Source of the DNA: an uncultured Olsenella sp.
Lineage (GTDB): Bacteria > Actinomycetota > Coriobacteriia > Coriobacteriales > Atopobiaceae
Length of the DNA stretch: 63,043 nucleotides
Assembly: GCA_949291295.1 (NCBI GenBank)
Contig: CASEVE010000009.1
Location: forward strand, 1-63,043
Direction of reading: 5' to 3'
Shown one piece after another: positions 16,560 through 25,151 of this stretch. The position numbers and the translations under genes are program-made. The notes below the pieces were generated by a model that had not been told where the DNA came from, ran no database searches, and worked only from the letters and a program-made list of their open reading frames with translations. Numbering within the stretch: position 1 is the first letter of the stretch; each line of letters opens with the position of its first letter.

Positions 16560-17807
16560 CTACGGACGCACGCCCGGCGAGAAGTACCCCCGGCTCGGAA
16601 AGATGCCCGCCACGTGCGGGAAAACCGCCTCACAGGTGGCCATGAAGTAGTCGTCGGTCATCGAGGAGATGAAGTCCACCACGGTCTGGTCGGGGTCACT
16701 CTCCCAGTCGTACTCGCGACCGTAGAAGGCGAGCCTGCGCTCGGTGGGCCTCACGTGATGCGCGAAGATGGCCGCGGACTCGTCTGCCGCCACAAGGGCG
16801 GCCAGCTCGTGCTCGTAGAGCTCGCCAAAGAGCTCGGCCACCTCGGCGGAGAAGTCTCCGTTGACCTCGCCCGCACCATAGATCTTCTCGTAGTTCTCAC
16901 GCTTGGAGCGGCGCATCTCCAAGAAGGCCTCTTCGCTCATCTCTATGCGGTCCCGACCCACGCTGTGCTCCACGATGTCGGCGACAAAGGCGGAGAGCGC
17001 CCAGGCGTTGTAGGCCCCGCCGAGGCCGTCGTCGAAGGAGTCCTCGCTACACAGGCCGGCGCAGATGGCGTCCTGGCGGTCCTTGCCCACATAGGCGATG
17101 ATGTCCGAGACGCGCACGACGCAGCCTTCGAGCGTCATCGGCCGCAGGTGGGAGATCGTCTCGTCGCCATGCTCCCAGCACGAGGCCACCACGCGCCCAA
17201 AGGTGCCAAACTCGGCAAGACCGCTCGTCTCAAAGGCCTGCTGCTCAAACTCCCCGTTGTGGCACAGCGCGCCGTCAAGGGTCTGCAGGCTGATGTTTCT
17301 GCCGGAAAGCTCGTCGAGAACCCTGACGCTCTGCACGTTGTGGAAGAACCAGCGACCGGTCCTGCGATGGTAGACGTCGTTCAGAAAGCGCTCGCCCGCA
17401 TGCCCGAAGGGCGTGTGGCCAAGATCGTGAGCAAGGGCAATCGCCTCGATAAGATCGAGGTTAAGGCCGAGCGCACGGCCGATGTCGCGAGCGACGCGCG
17501 CCACGAGCTGCACGTGGAGTCCGCGCCGGGAGAGGTCGTCGTCGGAGCGAAACGAGAAGACCTGGGTCTTTCCCGCCAGGCGGTTATAGGCGGGCAGGTG
17601 GACGATCTTCTCGGCGTCGCGCACGAAGGCCGAGCGCAGGAAGGTGTCGCGGTCGCGGTCGCAGGGGTCTCGCCGGATGGCGGAGGCGTCGTGGCAGGCA
17701 AAGGGAGAGAGCTCGCCCGAGGCAAGGCGCTCCGAGACGAGCCTCTCGGCACGCTCCGAGAGACGCCCGGTGAGCCCCGGCGCCAGCCTGTTCACCATGT
17801 CCGCCAC
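16560..17807 (-). CDS. dgt: dGTP triphosphohydrolase-like HD-domain protein
   Basis: 415 aa. The HD motif set is visible: H98 in RRGLHVQLVARVA, H127-D128 in ALAHDLGHTPFGHAGE. The N-terminal RLAGKTQVF block is characteristic of deoxyguanosinetriphosphate triphosphohydrolases. It hydrolyses dNTPs to nucleoside and triphosphate; exact specificity is inferred. The start is given as a GTG 12 bp after the upstream gene; an ATG three codons later (17798) is equally possible. Confidence 0.87.
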   Translation of the reverse strand: MADMVNRLAPGLTGRLSERAERLVSERLASGELSPFACHDASAIRRDPCDRDRDTFLRSAFVRDAEKIVHLPAYNRLAGKTQVFSFRSDDDLSRRGLHVQLVARVARDIGRALGLNLDLIEAIALAHDLGHTPFGHAGERFLNDVYHRRTGRWFFHNVQSVRVLDELSGRNISLQTLDGALCHNGEFEQQAFETSGLAEFGTFGRVVASCWEHGDETISHLRPMTLEGCVVRVSDIIAYVGKDRQDAICAGLCSEDSFDDGLGGAYNAWALSAFVADIVEHSVGRDRIEMSEEAFLEMRRSKRENYEKIYGAGEVNGDFSAEVAELFGELYEHELAALVAADESAAIFAHHVRPTERRLAFYGREYDWESDPDQTVVDFISSMTDDYFMATCEAVFPHVAGIFPSRGYFSPGVRP

Positions 17808-17819
17808 GTTCTTTTCCGC

Positions 17820-19190
17820 CTAGTCCCTCACGACGAGGCAGCCCATGTCAAGACGGTGGCCCCAGTCGCCCATCACGCTCTCGTAGCCGCAGCGCGCATA
17901 CACGCCACCAAACTTGCCGCGGAAGAGGAAGAGGCCGAGCAGGTTGTTGGCGGTCACGGGATCGCCGCCCTGCTCGCCGCCCACGATCACCGGGCACTGA
18001 TAGGCGGGCTTGCACTCCTCGACGATGCCGCCCTCCTCGCAGCAGGCAAGAAGGACGCGCCACCACTCGTCACGGTCCATGCGGTCAACGCCGGCCACGG
18101 CCTCGGAGGCGCGATACGCGCTAGCGGGGCGGACCAACCACTTGTCCTGCTCGGCGAGGTAGCGGTTGACGTCGCTGCCGTGCTCGAGGAAGTGGGCCTC
18201 GGGAACGTGGGCGCGCACGAAGGCGAGCTCGTGCGGGTCGAGAACGGACTCGATGGCCTCGGAGTTGAGCACGGGGAAGATGGCGTTGGTCGAGACGGGC
18301 CAGGTGCGGAAGCCGCCGATGACACAGGCAAGGCCGCGGCGAGCTGCCTCGACGAGGGCGTCAACGCCGTCGCAGGGCTTCTCGAGCATCTCGCTCACCA
18401 GGGCGCGGCGGTAGACGCAGGTGACGGGGCCCTCGGAGTCGACGAGACGACGAACGCCGCCCGCCTCCTCGATGCGCAGGTCACGGATGTCCACAAAGCG
18501 CGCATAGACGCCCTCGTCGGCAAGACGCTCGATGAGGTCGGCAAACTCGCCGGGCGTGGCGCTCTCGGGATAGTCGACGATGCCCACGGGCGGGCGATCG
18601 GCGCTGCGGGTTCCCTCGCTCGCGTTGACCCAGGAATAGTAGGTCTCGCGAAGGGCCGCAACAACGCTATCGGAGAGGTCAAAGGTCTCGATGTCGTGAT
18701 GGCGCTCGGCAAAGCGGCGATACGCCTCAGTAAGCTGAACGGCGCGGGTCACGTCCACGGTGGCCGTCATGCCCACGGAGCTGTCCGTGGCAACACCGGC
18801 AAACGTGAAGTCCCCCGTCTCCTCGTCAAAGAGGACGTCAAGACGAGCGAAGGGGATGAGCTGGTCATAGCCCGTGGGCATGAGCGCAAGCTCCTCGACC
18901 TCCTTGGGGAGCCGGAAGAGAGCGCGGAAGTCCGCGTCCTTGAGGTAGCGCTCGGTGACCTTCTCGAGAATGCGGCCCATGGTCTCGGCGGCCTCGGAGA
19001 GAATCTCAAGCTCCGAGCTGCCAAGAATCTTGGGCGAAAGAGACCAGGTGGAAGAGCCGTCCAGGTTGACGATCTCATGGGAGGAGGCAAGGTAGGCGGT
19101 GGCTTTGGCGCGGCCCTCAGCGTCACCGTCGAGCTCGCCCACAATTGCGCAGAACTCGTCCTCGAGCGCACGACCACGAAGGTTGCCCAT
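17820..19190 (-). CDS. ATP-grasp-like protein (glutathionylspermidine synthase-like), tentative
   Basis: 456 aa from an ATG preceded by GGAG. No clear enzyme signature. The C-terminal half has features of circularly permuted ATP-grasp proteins related to glutathionylspermidine synthase: KWLVRPASAYRASEAVAG (possible ATP-binding lysine), an acidic segment with EECKPAYQCPVIVGGE, and GKFGGVYARCGYESVMG. The central part contains GIVDYPESATPGEFADLIERL, like the preATP-grasp fold. Likely cytoplasmic. It may form an amide bond on an amine or peptide. It ends 12 bp before dgt and has its own strong promoter. Confidence 0.45.
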   Translation of the reverse strand: MGNLRGRALEDEFCAIVGELDGDAEGRAKATAYLASSHEIVNLDGSSTWSLSPKILGSSELEILSEAAETMGRILEKVTERYLKDADFRALFRLPKEVEELALMPTGYDQLIPFARLDVLFDEETGDFTFAGVATDSSVGMTATVDVTRAVQLTEAYRRFAERHHDIETFDLSDSVVAALRETYYSWVNASEGTRSADRPPVGIVDYPESATPGEFADLIERLADEGVYARFVDIRDLRIEEAGGVRRLVDSEGPVTCVYRRALVSEMLEKPCDGVDALVEAARRGLACVIGGFRTWPVSTNAIFPVLNSEAIESVLDPHELAFVRAHVPEAHFLEHGSDVNRYLAEQDKWLVRPASAYRASEAVAGVDRMDRDEWWRVLLACCEEGGIVEECKPAYQCPVIVGGEQGGDPVTANNLLGLFLFRGKFGGVYARCGYESVMGDWGHRLDMGCLVVRD

Positions 19191-19250
19191 AATCACTCCA
19201 AATCAACGGCGCCCCGCGGGGCGCGGGATATCAGGTGCCATGCGGTGCGC

Positions 19251-19279
19251 ATTGTAGGTGTTAGCGGGCTTTTTCGCAA
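19251..19279 (-). promoter_or_regulatory. Sigma-A type promoter for the ATP-grasp-like gene
   Basis: Minus strand -35 TTGCGA (19274-19279), an exact 17-nt spacer and -10 TACAAT (19251-19256). It would give a leader of about 50 nt before the ATG at 19190. The leader includes the small palindrome CGCCCCGCGGGGCG. This is one of the best promoter matches in the window. Confidence 0.65.
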
Positions 19280-19348
19280 AACTTAACGCTCAGCGGCTGA
19301 TTGCTTGTGAATCTTTGATGAAGGGTCGGCAGCGCGCCGGGGCAACGC

Positions 19349-20884
19349 TCACGCCACGACCCAAAACTGGCTCGCCGGGAGCGTCTCAAGGCCAGACGCC
19401 CACTCGAGCGCCTGAGCCTCCGCGTCGCCCGGGCGCTCCTCGGACCGAGGGGCCTCCGCGTCGCCCATGAGGGACAAGATCTCTGCTGCGTTGTGGCAGG
19501 AGCGCGCATGCCCACCCGTTGAGCGGGCAACCTCACGAGCAAGGGAGCGTCCCCCACAGACGAGCGTCGCACCCGCACCGGGCCCCAGACACGTGAGGGC
19601 TCGGCGCACGGCGGAGCGGCTTGGCCCCATGACGACCCTCGCCCCTGTGGGAAGCTGCACCACCACAACGCCCTTATCGGCTACGAGAACCTCGCCTGCG
19701 CCCGCTCTCAGGCACTCCGCAACGGGAAGCGCCGCGGCGCCCTCCCTCCTCGCAAGCTCCAGGGCACGGGTGAGCCGCAGCTCGGGCGCCTCCCTCGTGG
19801 CGTCCACAACAAAGGCGAGACGCTCCGCCATCATGCGCTGGCCCTCAGGCCCGGGATGGTCGGACCCGTCGGCAAGAAGCTCCGGGAGAAGCTCGTCATC
19901 AAGAAGGGCCGCGGCCTCGACCACGCGCATCTGGGGGTGAGGGGCAGCAGCCGAGCGAATCATGGCATCAACCGAAGAAACGCAGCTCCGCGGATGCGTG
20001 GGGTAGACGTCCTCCGTATGCGCAGGGCAGGTGAGCACCCAGGTTGGCACCTCGGGCCACGTCTCTGAGATCTCGTAGAGAAAGGCGCGGACCTCCCGCT
20101 CGGTGCGCGAGGCAGAGCATGGCTCATAGCGGTAGTTCTCGCCCAACTCAACAACGATGGCCGCCGGCTTCACGTACGGCGCAAGCCCCGCGAGCGAGCC
20201 CGGCTGAAAGACCTGCCCGCCCACGCCCTGGTTGACGAGCTCGAGATTGAGGTGGCTTGCCAGGCGCGCGGGCCACGAGAGCCCCGGGTCCTTGGACACA
20301 AAGCCCTGTGCGATTGAGTCTCCGAGCACGAGCAGCTGCTCGCGCGGCGCCACCGGCTCGATGTAGGTACCGTCGGCCACGATCTCGCGCACCGCGCAGG
20401 GGGCAAGACACGGAAGCCAGACGCGCACCGCGTGAGGGACGCCCATGCCCGGCAGCCGGACCAGACCCTGCTCGGGCGCAGCGTCCGGATCCTCAAGGTA
20501 GAGCTCAACGAGATTGCCCTCGTCGGGCAGGACAAGAGGCAGGTGTCGGCCGTCCACATCGGCAGAAACCCCGTCATGGGGACCACTCGGAGCGCCAGCG
20601 TAGCGCTCGACGTCTGCAAGGACCGCCGCCGAGCCGCGCGGGAAGTCGTCCATGCGCACCTCGATAAGGACACGCGTGGCGTCAGTCGCAAACTCAAGGG
20701 TCACGCCCGACGTGCAGGATGCCATCTGCTTGTAGAGTCCGGGATGCCACGCGCGCACGCTCGCGAGCGCACGCAGCTGCGCGGGAGCAAAACGGACGGG
20801 ACGGACCCAACCGCCTCCCTCGCTCACCGCGTCAACGGCGCCATGAAAAAAGTCAGCTGCCCTGGCGCTGATGGAAGGGCCCAT
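19349..20884 (-). CDS. SGNH/GDSL hydrolase with N-terminal jelly-roll-like domain
   Basis: 511 aa from an ATG preceded by GAGGTGG. Residues 1-175 resemble the beta-sandwich that precedes the catalytic domain in CE2-like esterases. The SGNH domain follows: S190 in LLVLGDSIAQG, Gly in NQGVGGQ, N250 in ELGENY, and H343 with D339/D342 in ADGSDHPGPEG. No signal peptide, so cytoplasmic. The last 140 residues (from about 370) form an extra domain of alternating hydrophobic strands that I cannot assign. Probably an esterase or deacetylase of sugars; substrate unknown. Confidence 0.75.
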   Translation of the reverse strand: MGPSISARAADFFHGAVDAVSEGGGWVRPVRFAPAQLRALASVRAWHPGLYKQMASCTSGVTLEFATDATRVLIEVRMDDFPRGSAAVLADVERYAGAPSGPHDGVSADVDGRHLPLVLPDEGNLVELYLEDPDAAPEQGLVRLPGMGVPHAVRVWLPCLAPCAVREIVADGTYIEPVAPREQLLVLGDSIAQGFVSKDPGLSWPARLASHLNLELVNQGVGGQVFQPGSLAGLAPYVKPAAIVVELGENYRYEPCSASRTEREVRAFLYEISETWPEVPTWVLTCPAHTEDVYPTHPRSCVSSVDAMIRSAAAPHPQMRVVEAAALLDDELLPELLADGSDHPGPEGQRMMAERLAFVVDATREAPELRLTRALELARREGAAALPVAECLRAGAGEVLVADKGVVVVQLPTGARVVMGPSRSAVRRALTCLGPGAGATLVCGGRSLAREVARSTGGHARSCHNAAEILSLMGDAEAPRSEERPGDAEAQALEWASGLETLPASQFWVVA

Positions 20885-20963
20885 GTGCCACCTCTTGCGA
20901 TTTAGGTTCGATTCTGGCGGAACCATTGTGACACAGTCGGCCCCGGCTGTGGCGGCGCCGTGG

Positions 20964-21737
20964 CTACTCTCCCTCGCCCACCGGCTCGTAGAACTCCTCG
21001 CCGTCGTCGAGGCGCAGGACGAGCACCTGTCCGATGCCGTGACCGCCTGCCGCGCAGCAGTCGATGTCCCAGCGGTCTTTGCCCACGCGCACCATCTGCG
21101 CCAGACCGCGCTCGTCCATGGGAGAGCGGTCAACGTCTTTGGTCATACGCTCGAGGTAGGGCGTGGGAGTGTGTCCCGCCACCACGATGGGACCGGAGCC
21201 ATCCTCGCGTGAGAGGCCATGGGGCGCGCCCCAGAACTCCTCGCGAATCCACGAGAGATCCTCGCCGTCCTGGGCGCTGAGGTAGGCAGCCGCCGAATCT
21301 TCGTCCCAGACGTCGGGCTCTTGCGCATCGAGGCACACGCCCGCGTGAACAAGCAGGTAGCGCGTGTCGCCCACAACAACCTGATCCCAGCGGGGAAGCC
21401 CCTGCACCCAGCTCACAAGTTCGTTTGCCTCGTCAACGGGCATGTTGGCAAGCCCATCTGAGGTGGCCGCCCCACCGTTGATGCCCCAGTTCATGGTGGC
21501 GAGCGGGTCGTGGGGGTTGTCGAGGCACGAAATCATGAGGTCCTCGTGGTTTCCCATGAGGACATGCACATTGGGCAGGCTGCGCACGAGACGAAGCACG
21601 CCGATCGGGTCGGGGCCACGATCGATCATGTCCCCCAGACAGAAGAAGCGATCGTCGTCTGATGGAGAGATGCGCCCCAGGACACGCTCGAGCGGTGCCC
21701 TGTGGCCGTGCACGTCTGAGAAGACGTATGTGGACAT
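20964..21737 (-). CDS. Metallophosphoesterase, PPP-type serine/threonine phosphatase family
   Basis: 257 aa. All metal-binding motifs are present in order: SDVHGH (N-terminus), GDMIDRGPD, GNHE near residue 60, HAG near 128 and AGHTPT near 188. This fits bacterial PPP phosphatases related to PrpA/lambda phosphatase, or the symmetrical Ap4A hydrolase group; the two are hard to separate by eye. Stands alone, 79 bp upstream of the SGNH start region. Cytoplasmic. Confidence 0.85.
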   Translation of the reverse strand: MSTYVFSDVHGHRAPLERVLGRISPSDDDRFFCLGDMIDRGPDPIGVLRLVRSLPNVHVLMGNHEDLMISCLDNPHDPLATMNWGINGGAATSDGLANMPVDEANELVSWVQGLPRWDQVVVGDTRYLLVHAGVCLDAQEPDVWDEDSAAAYLSAQDGEDLSWIREEFWGAPHGLSREDGSGPIVVAGHTPTPYLERMTKDVDRSPMDERGLAQMVRVGKDRWDIDCCAAGGHGIGQVLVLRLDDGEEFYEPVGEGE

Positions 21738-21855
21738 GACGCAAATCCCCCAAACAACGAGTTGTTACCCAATGCCTGCGCATCGGCCTCACGTAAGCCT
21801 ATCACCCTGCGGACCTCACGCGAACCCCACGGACTGGTGAGCGGTCGCGTTGGGC

Positions 21856-22386
21856 CTAGGAACGCCGCATGCGCCGCCGCGCGCGCAGCTCCCGCAGGCG
21901 CCACGCGGGCATCGAGCCCACCTCCACCACGCGCCCGGGACGGTCCTTCTCCCGCGCTGCGCGGACCTCCTCCACGATGGTCTCCATGGTCTGATCAAGA
22001 AGCCCCCGCTTGAGGCGACACTCCCACACCACCAGAACCGTCCACCCCTGGGAGACGAGCAGGGCGCAGTCCCGCGCGTCACGGGCCCGGTTGCGCGCGA
22101 ACTTCTCCTCCCAGAACTCGGGATGGGTCTTGGGGCGAGAGGGCGAGCAGTGCGGGCACCGGTGCCAGAAGCACCCGTGAACAAAGATCGCCACGCGACG
22201 CCCGGGAAAGCAGATGTCGGGGTGGCCGGGAGCCTTCTTCCAGTGCAGGCGGTACCCTGTGAGGCCAGCCTCCCTCAAACCGGCCCGAACGAGCAGCTCG
22301 GGCTTGGTGTTCTTGCTCCGGTTTGCCTGCATGACATGGCGTGTCGCCTCAGATGACGCCGCGGGCACGCCAGCGCGGGCTACCAC
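21856..22386 (-). CDS. vsr: Very short patch repair endonuclease (Vsr)
   Basis: 176 aa. Vsr signature: RSKNTKPELLVRAGLREAG, then WKKAPGHPDICFPGRRVAIFVHGCFWHRCPHC with the catalytic Asp (PD) and zinc-site His/Cys residues, and W(T)VLVVWECRL. Vsr nicks 5' of T in T:G mismatches produced by 5-methylcytosine deamination. It is normally paired with a cytosine methyltransferase, but none is in this window. The GTG start overlaps the end of the upstream phospholipase-like gene by 7 bp. Confidence 0.88.
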   Translation of the reverse strand: MVARAGVPAASSEATRHVMQANRSKNTKPELLVRAGLREAGLTGYRLHWKKAPGHPDICFPGRRVAIFVHGCFWHRCPHCSPSRPKTHPEFWEEKFARNRARDARDCALLVSQGWTVLVVWECRLKRGLLDQTMETIVEEVRAAREKDRPGRVVEVGSMPAWRLRELRARRRMRRS

Positions 22387-23360
22387 GCGCCGCCCCTGCC
22401 CTTCTCGGTGGAATCGGGAGGCTTGGGAGCGCCCTCAAAGTTGAGGTCCGCCGTGAGCTCGCGGGCCGCCGCCAAGTCAAAGCCGGGAGCAAAGAGCTCG
22501 TCAACGGTCGGCAGCACGCGCGCACGGGCACCGTCAAAGAGGTCCCAGAAGCTCGCGTCCCCAACCTCCCCGGTAAAGGGATTCTTCCAAGGACGGTGCT
22601 CGCGGTTGTCAAAATCGGACGTGTCCTGCGGCCGAGCCCTATGCGACATGGACTCTACCAGCGAGAAGGGCTCGCGCGTCACAGCGCGCTCCAAGGCGGA
22701 CAGAGCCGCCCGCTTACGCCCGGAGGGCGAGTCGAGCACCCGCTGAACAAGGCGAAACTCACGGACCGCCGTCGAGAAGGTCCTTGGGTCGATGGCGCCG
22801 CCAAAGACCCAGAGTGCAACGTAGAAGTAGAGCTTATCGATGGCAGCGAGGGTGAGGCGAGACGCCGAGAGGACGCGCTCGTGGGGGCGCCAGCGCTCAA
22901 CCGTCCGGCCCGTGATCGTGTGGAGCACCATCTCGTCGAAGTCGCGCTCGATCTCTGCGTGGACGCGCGGGGCCGCCGAGGCGTCGAGGCCGGGGACCCC
23001 CGCCGAGCAGATTCCGTTCTGCCAGAAGTAGACAAACGGGTGCATCGTGGAGTCCAGCAGCCAGTGACAGGCAAATCCCGCCGCATAGGCGCGACCAACC
23101 TGGCGCTCGTGGCCCTCAAGGCGCTCGGCAGCCTCACGCACCGCAAGGAGCAGCGGCGCGGGCGCGGCGTCATGCATCTTTGACCCAATGGGGCCCCACT
23201 TGTGCATGAGCGGATCTATGACGAGGTAGAAGAGCGGGTCGGGACCCTGGTTGCCCAGCAGGAAGGCGTCCTTCTCGGCGGCGGAGCTCAGACCAAGGAG
23301 GTCCGTGACGTCCTCGAGAACGTCGCGTCCAAAGAAGTCATGGGTAAGAATCGCAGGCAT
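22380..23360 (-). CDS. Zinc-dependent phospholipase C family protein
   Basis: 326 aa, no signal peptide. N-terminal MPAILTHDFFGRDVL and FLLGNQGPDPLFY carry the H and D residues expected of the zinc-dependent phospholipase C/S1-P1 fold, with further His at HKWGPIGSKMHD and FACHWLLDSTMHPFVY. Proteins of this type are common in anaerobic Gram-positives and are often annotated this way without biochemical proof. The enzyme may act on an intracellular phosphoester. Overlaps vsr by 7 bp, probably co-transcribed. Confidence 0.72.
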   Translation of the reverse strand: MPAILTHDFFGRDVLEDVTDLLGLSSAAEKDAFLLGNQGPDPLFYLVIDPLMHKWGPIGSKMHDAAPAPLLLAVREAAERLEGHERQVGRAYAAGFACHWLLDSTMHPFVYFWQNGICSAGVPGLDASAAPRVHAEIERDFDEMVLHTITGRTVERWRPHERVLSASRLTLAAIDKLYFYVALWVFGGAIDPRTFSTAVREFRLVQRVLDSPSGRKRAALSALERAVTREPFSLVESMSHRARPQDTSDFDNREHRPWKNPFTGEVGDASFWDLFDGARARVLPTVDELFAPGFDLAAARELTADLNFEGAPKPPDSTEKGRGGAW

Positions 23361-23558
23361 GCCGGCCCTTTCGTCGCAACTTTCTCTCGATTATGCCCCA
23401 TTCGGGCGCAACGGTCGCCGGACGCAACATCAGGCCTTAGAGATTGACGTCGTGCGGGCCTGCGCCGGCCTTTGCCCAAAACCTAACAAAGCGCGGGCGC
23501 ACCCAGCCCTCGTACTCGCCTACTATGGAGAGGTTATGCACCTGAGGAGAGGACTCAC

Positions 23559-24785
23559 ATGGCCACACAGAAAATGACCAAGGCCGAGAAGAGCTGGATC
23601 GTCTACGACGTGGGCAACTCCGCCCTCGTCCTTCTCGCCACCAGCGTCATTCCCATCTACTTCTCGTCGCTCTCGCCTGACGGCGAGGTCGTGGTGGCGT
23701 GGAGCTACGCCGAGACGGTGGCGTCGCTGATCATCGCGCTGCTCATGCCCGTTTTGGGTTCGATCGCCGACATGCAGGGCATGAAGAAGAAGTTCATCGT
23801 GGGCTGTGTGGGCACAGGCGTGGTTGCCACGGTGGCCTTGGGCTTTGTTACCACGGCGCTCGCGTTTCTGATCATCTACGTCATCTCTTCGGTGGCACTT
23901 AACTCCTCGATGGTCTTCTACGACGCGCTTCTGGTTGATACCACCACCGACGAGCGCATGGACGAGATTTCCTCCCAGGGCTACGCCTGGGGCTACATCG
24001 GCAGCTGTGTGCCGTTCATTGCGTGCCTGGGCGTGGTCTTGGGCTACGAGGCCCTGGGCATCACCCTGCAGACCGCCATGCAGATCGCGTTTTGCATCAC
24101 CGGCGCATGGTGGGCCGTCTTTACCGTGCCGCTGCTCAAAAACGTCCAGCAGAGGCACTTCAAGCCGCACGAGCCGCACGCCGTCTCCCGCGCTGTTCGC
24201 GGCCTTGCCGGCACGCTGCGCGAGATCTGGGCAAACCGCGCCATCCGCTACTACATGATCGCGTACTTCTTCTACATCGACGGCGTCCACACCATCATCA
24301 AGCTCTCCACGAGCTACGGCACCGAGCTGGGGATCGACTCCACGCAGCTTGTGCTGGCGCTTCTGGTGACGCAGTTCGTGGCCTTTCCCTCGGCCATCAT
24401 CTACGGGCGCCTCTCGTCCAAGTACGGTACGCGCCGCATGTTGCTGATCGCAATCGCGGCGTACTTTGGCATCACGCTCTTTGCCGCGTTCTTCCTGCGC
24501 TCGGCCGCCGAGTTCTGGTTCCTGGCCATCCTCGTGGGCATGTTCCAGGGCGGCATCCAGGCGCTTTCGCGCAGCGAGTTTGGCAAACTCTGCCCTAAGG
24601 AGCGCGCCAACGAGTACTTTGGCTTCTTCGACATCTTTGGCAAGTACGCCGCCATTCTCGGCACGTTTTTGGTGGGCACCTTCACCGCGCTCACCGGAAA
24701 CTCCAGCCTCGGCGTGCTCTCCATTGCGGTTCTCTTTGTCGTGGGGTTTGTGACCATGCTACGCGTCCCCGAGCGCACCGCGTAG
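23559..24785 (+). CDS. MFS transporter, UMF1/Atg22-like
   Basis: 408 aa with about 12 hydrophobic helices. Motifs typical of the UMF1 family are WIVYDVGNSA near the start, MPVLGSIADMQGMKKKF in the loop 2-3 region, VFYDALLVDTTTDERMDEISSQGYAWGYIGS, and RSEFGKLCPKERANEYFGFFDIFGKYAAI near the end. Probably an efflux transporter of amino acids or small organic molecules at the cytoplasmic membrane; substrate unknown. Start chosen from GGAGAGG spaced before ATG. The only long plus-strand gene between 1 and 54 kb. Confidence 0.85.
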   Translation: MATQKMTKAEKSWIVYDVGNSALVLLATSVIPIYFSSLSPDGEVVVAWSYAETVASLIIALLMPVLGSIADMQGMKKKFIVGCVGTGVVATVALGFVTTALAFLIIYVISSVALNSSMVFYDALLVDTTTDERMDEISSQGYAWGYIGSCVPFIACLGVVLGYEALGITLQTAMQIAFCITGAWWAVFTVPLLKNVQQRHFKPHEPHAVSRAVRGLAGTLREIWANRAIRYYMIAYFFYIDGVHTIIKLSTSYGTELGIDSTQLVLALLVTQFVAFPSAIIYGRLSSKYGTRRMLLIAIAAYFGITLFAAFFLRSAAEFWFLAILVGMFQGGIQALSRSEFGKLCPKERANEYFGFFDIFGKYAAILGTFLVGTFTALTGNSSLGVLSIAVLFVVGFVTMLRVPERTA

Positions 24786-24800
24786 GATTTCGCCACCCCC

Positions 24801-25136
24801 TTCCGTCCGGAACTCGCCCCAACCAAAACGGGCGGGCTCCGGACGGTTTTCATACCCAAACCGTCCGGAACCTGCCCCAAACCCAACCGGTCCTCCGTTG
24901 GGGCGGCCCGTGGACGGTTCTTCTCGGCACTTCGTCCAAAACTCGCCCCAACCGATACGGGCGGCTCGTGGACGGTTCTTCTCGCCAAACCGTCCGGAAC
25001 CTGCCCCAATCAAAACGGGCGGGTTCTGGACGTTTTTCGTACCCAAACCGTCCGGAACCTGCCCTAAACCCAACCGGTCCTCCGTTGGGGCAGTTTTTGG
25101 ACAAATCTGGCGAGAAGAACGTCCGAGAACCGCCCG
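24801..25136. repeat. Five-and-a-half unit array of 49-50-nt palindromes (GGACGG/CCGTCC family)
   Basis: Full units at 24830-24878, 24900-24949, 24959-25007, 25017-25065 and 25087-25136, with half a unit at 24801-24820. Each has a 20-nt arm, a 10-nt loop and a 20-nt arm, such as GGGGCGGCCCGTGGACGGTT with loop CTTCTCGGCA. Loops are either CTTCTCGSCA-type or TCRTACCC-type; the last unit is inverted. It fills the 366 bp between the MFS gene and the stop of the nuclease-like gene at 25152. Segments are near-identical to the array at 26440-26687, so the gene is bracketed by the same family. Confidence 0.92.
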
Positions 25137-25151
25137 CTTGCGTTCGACACG

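Noticed and set aside
16440..19286. A 948-aa open frame on the plus strand
   Set aside because: It is antisense to the dGTPase and ATP-grasp-like genes, has no ribosome site and matches no family; long antisense frames are expected at this GC content.
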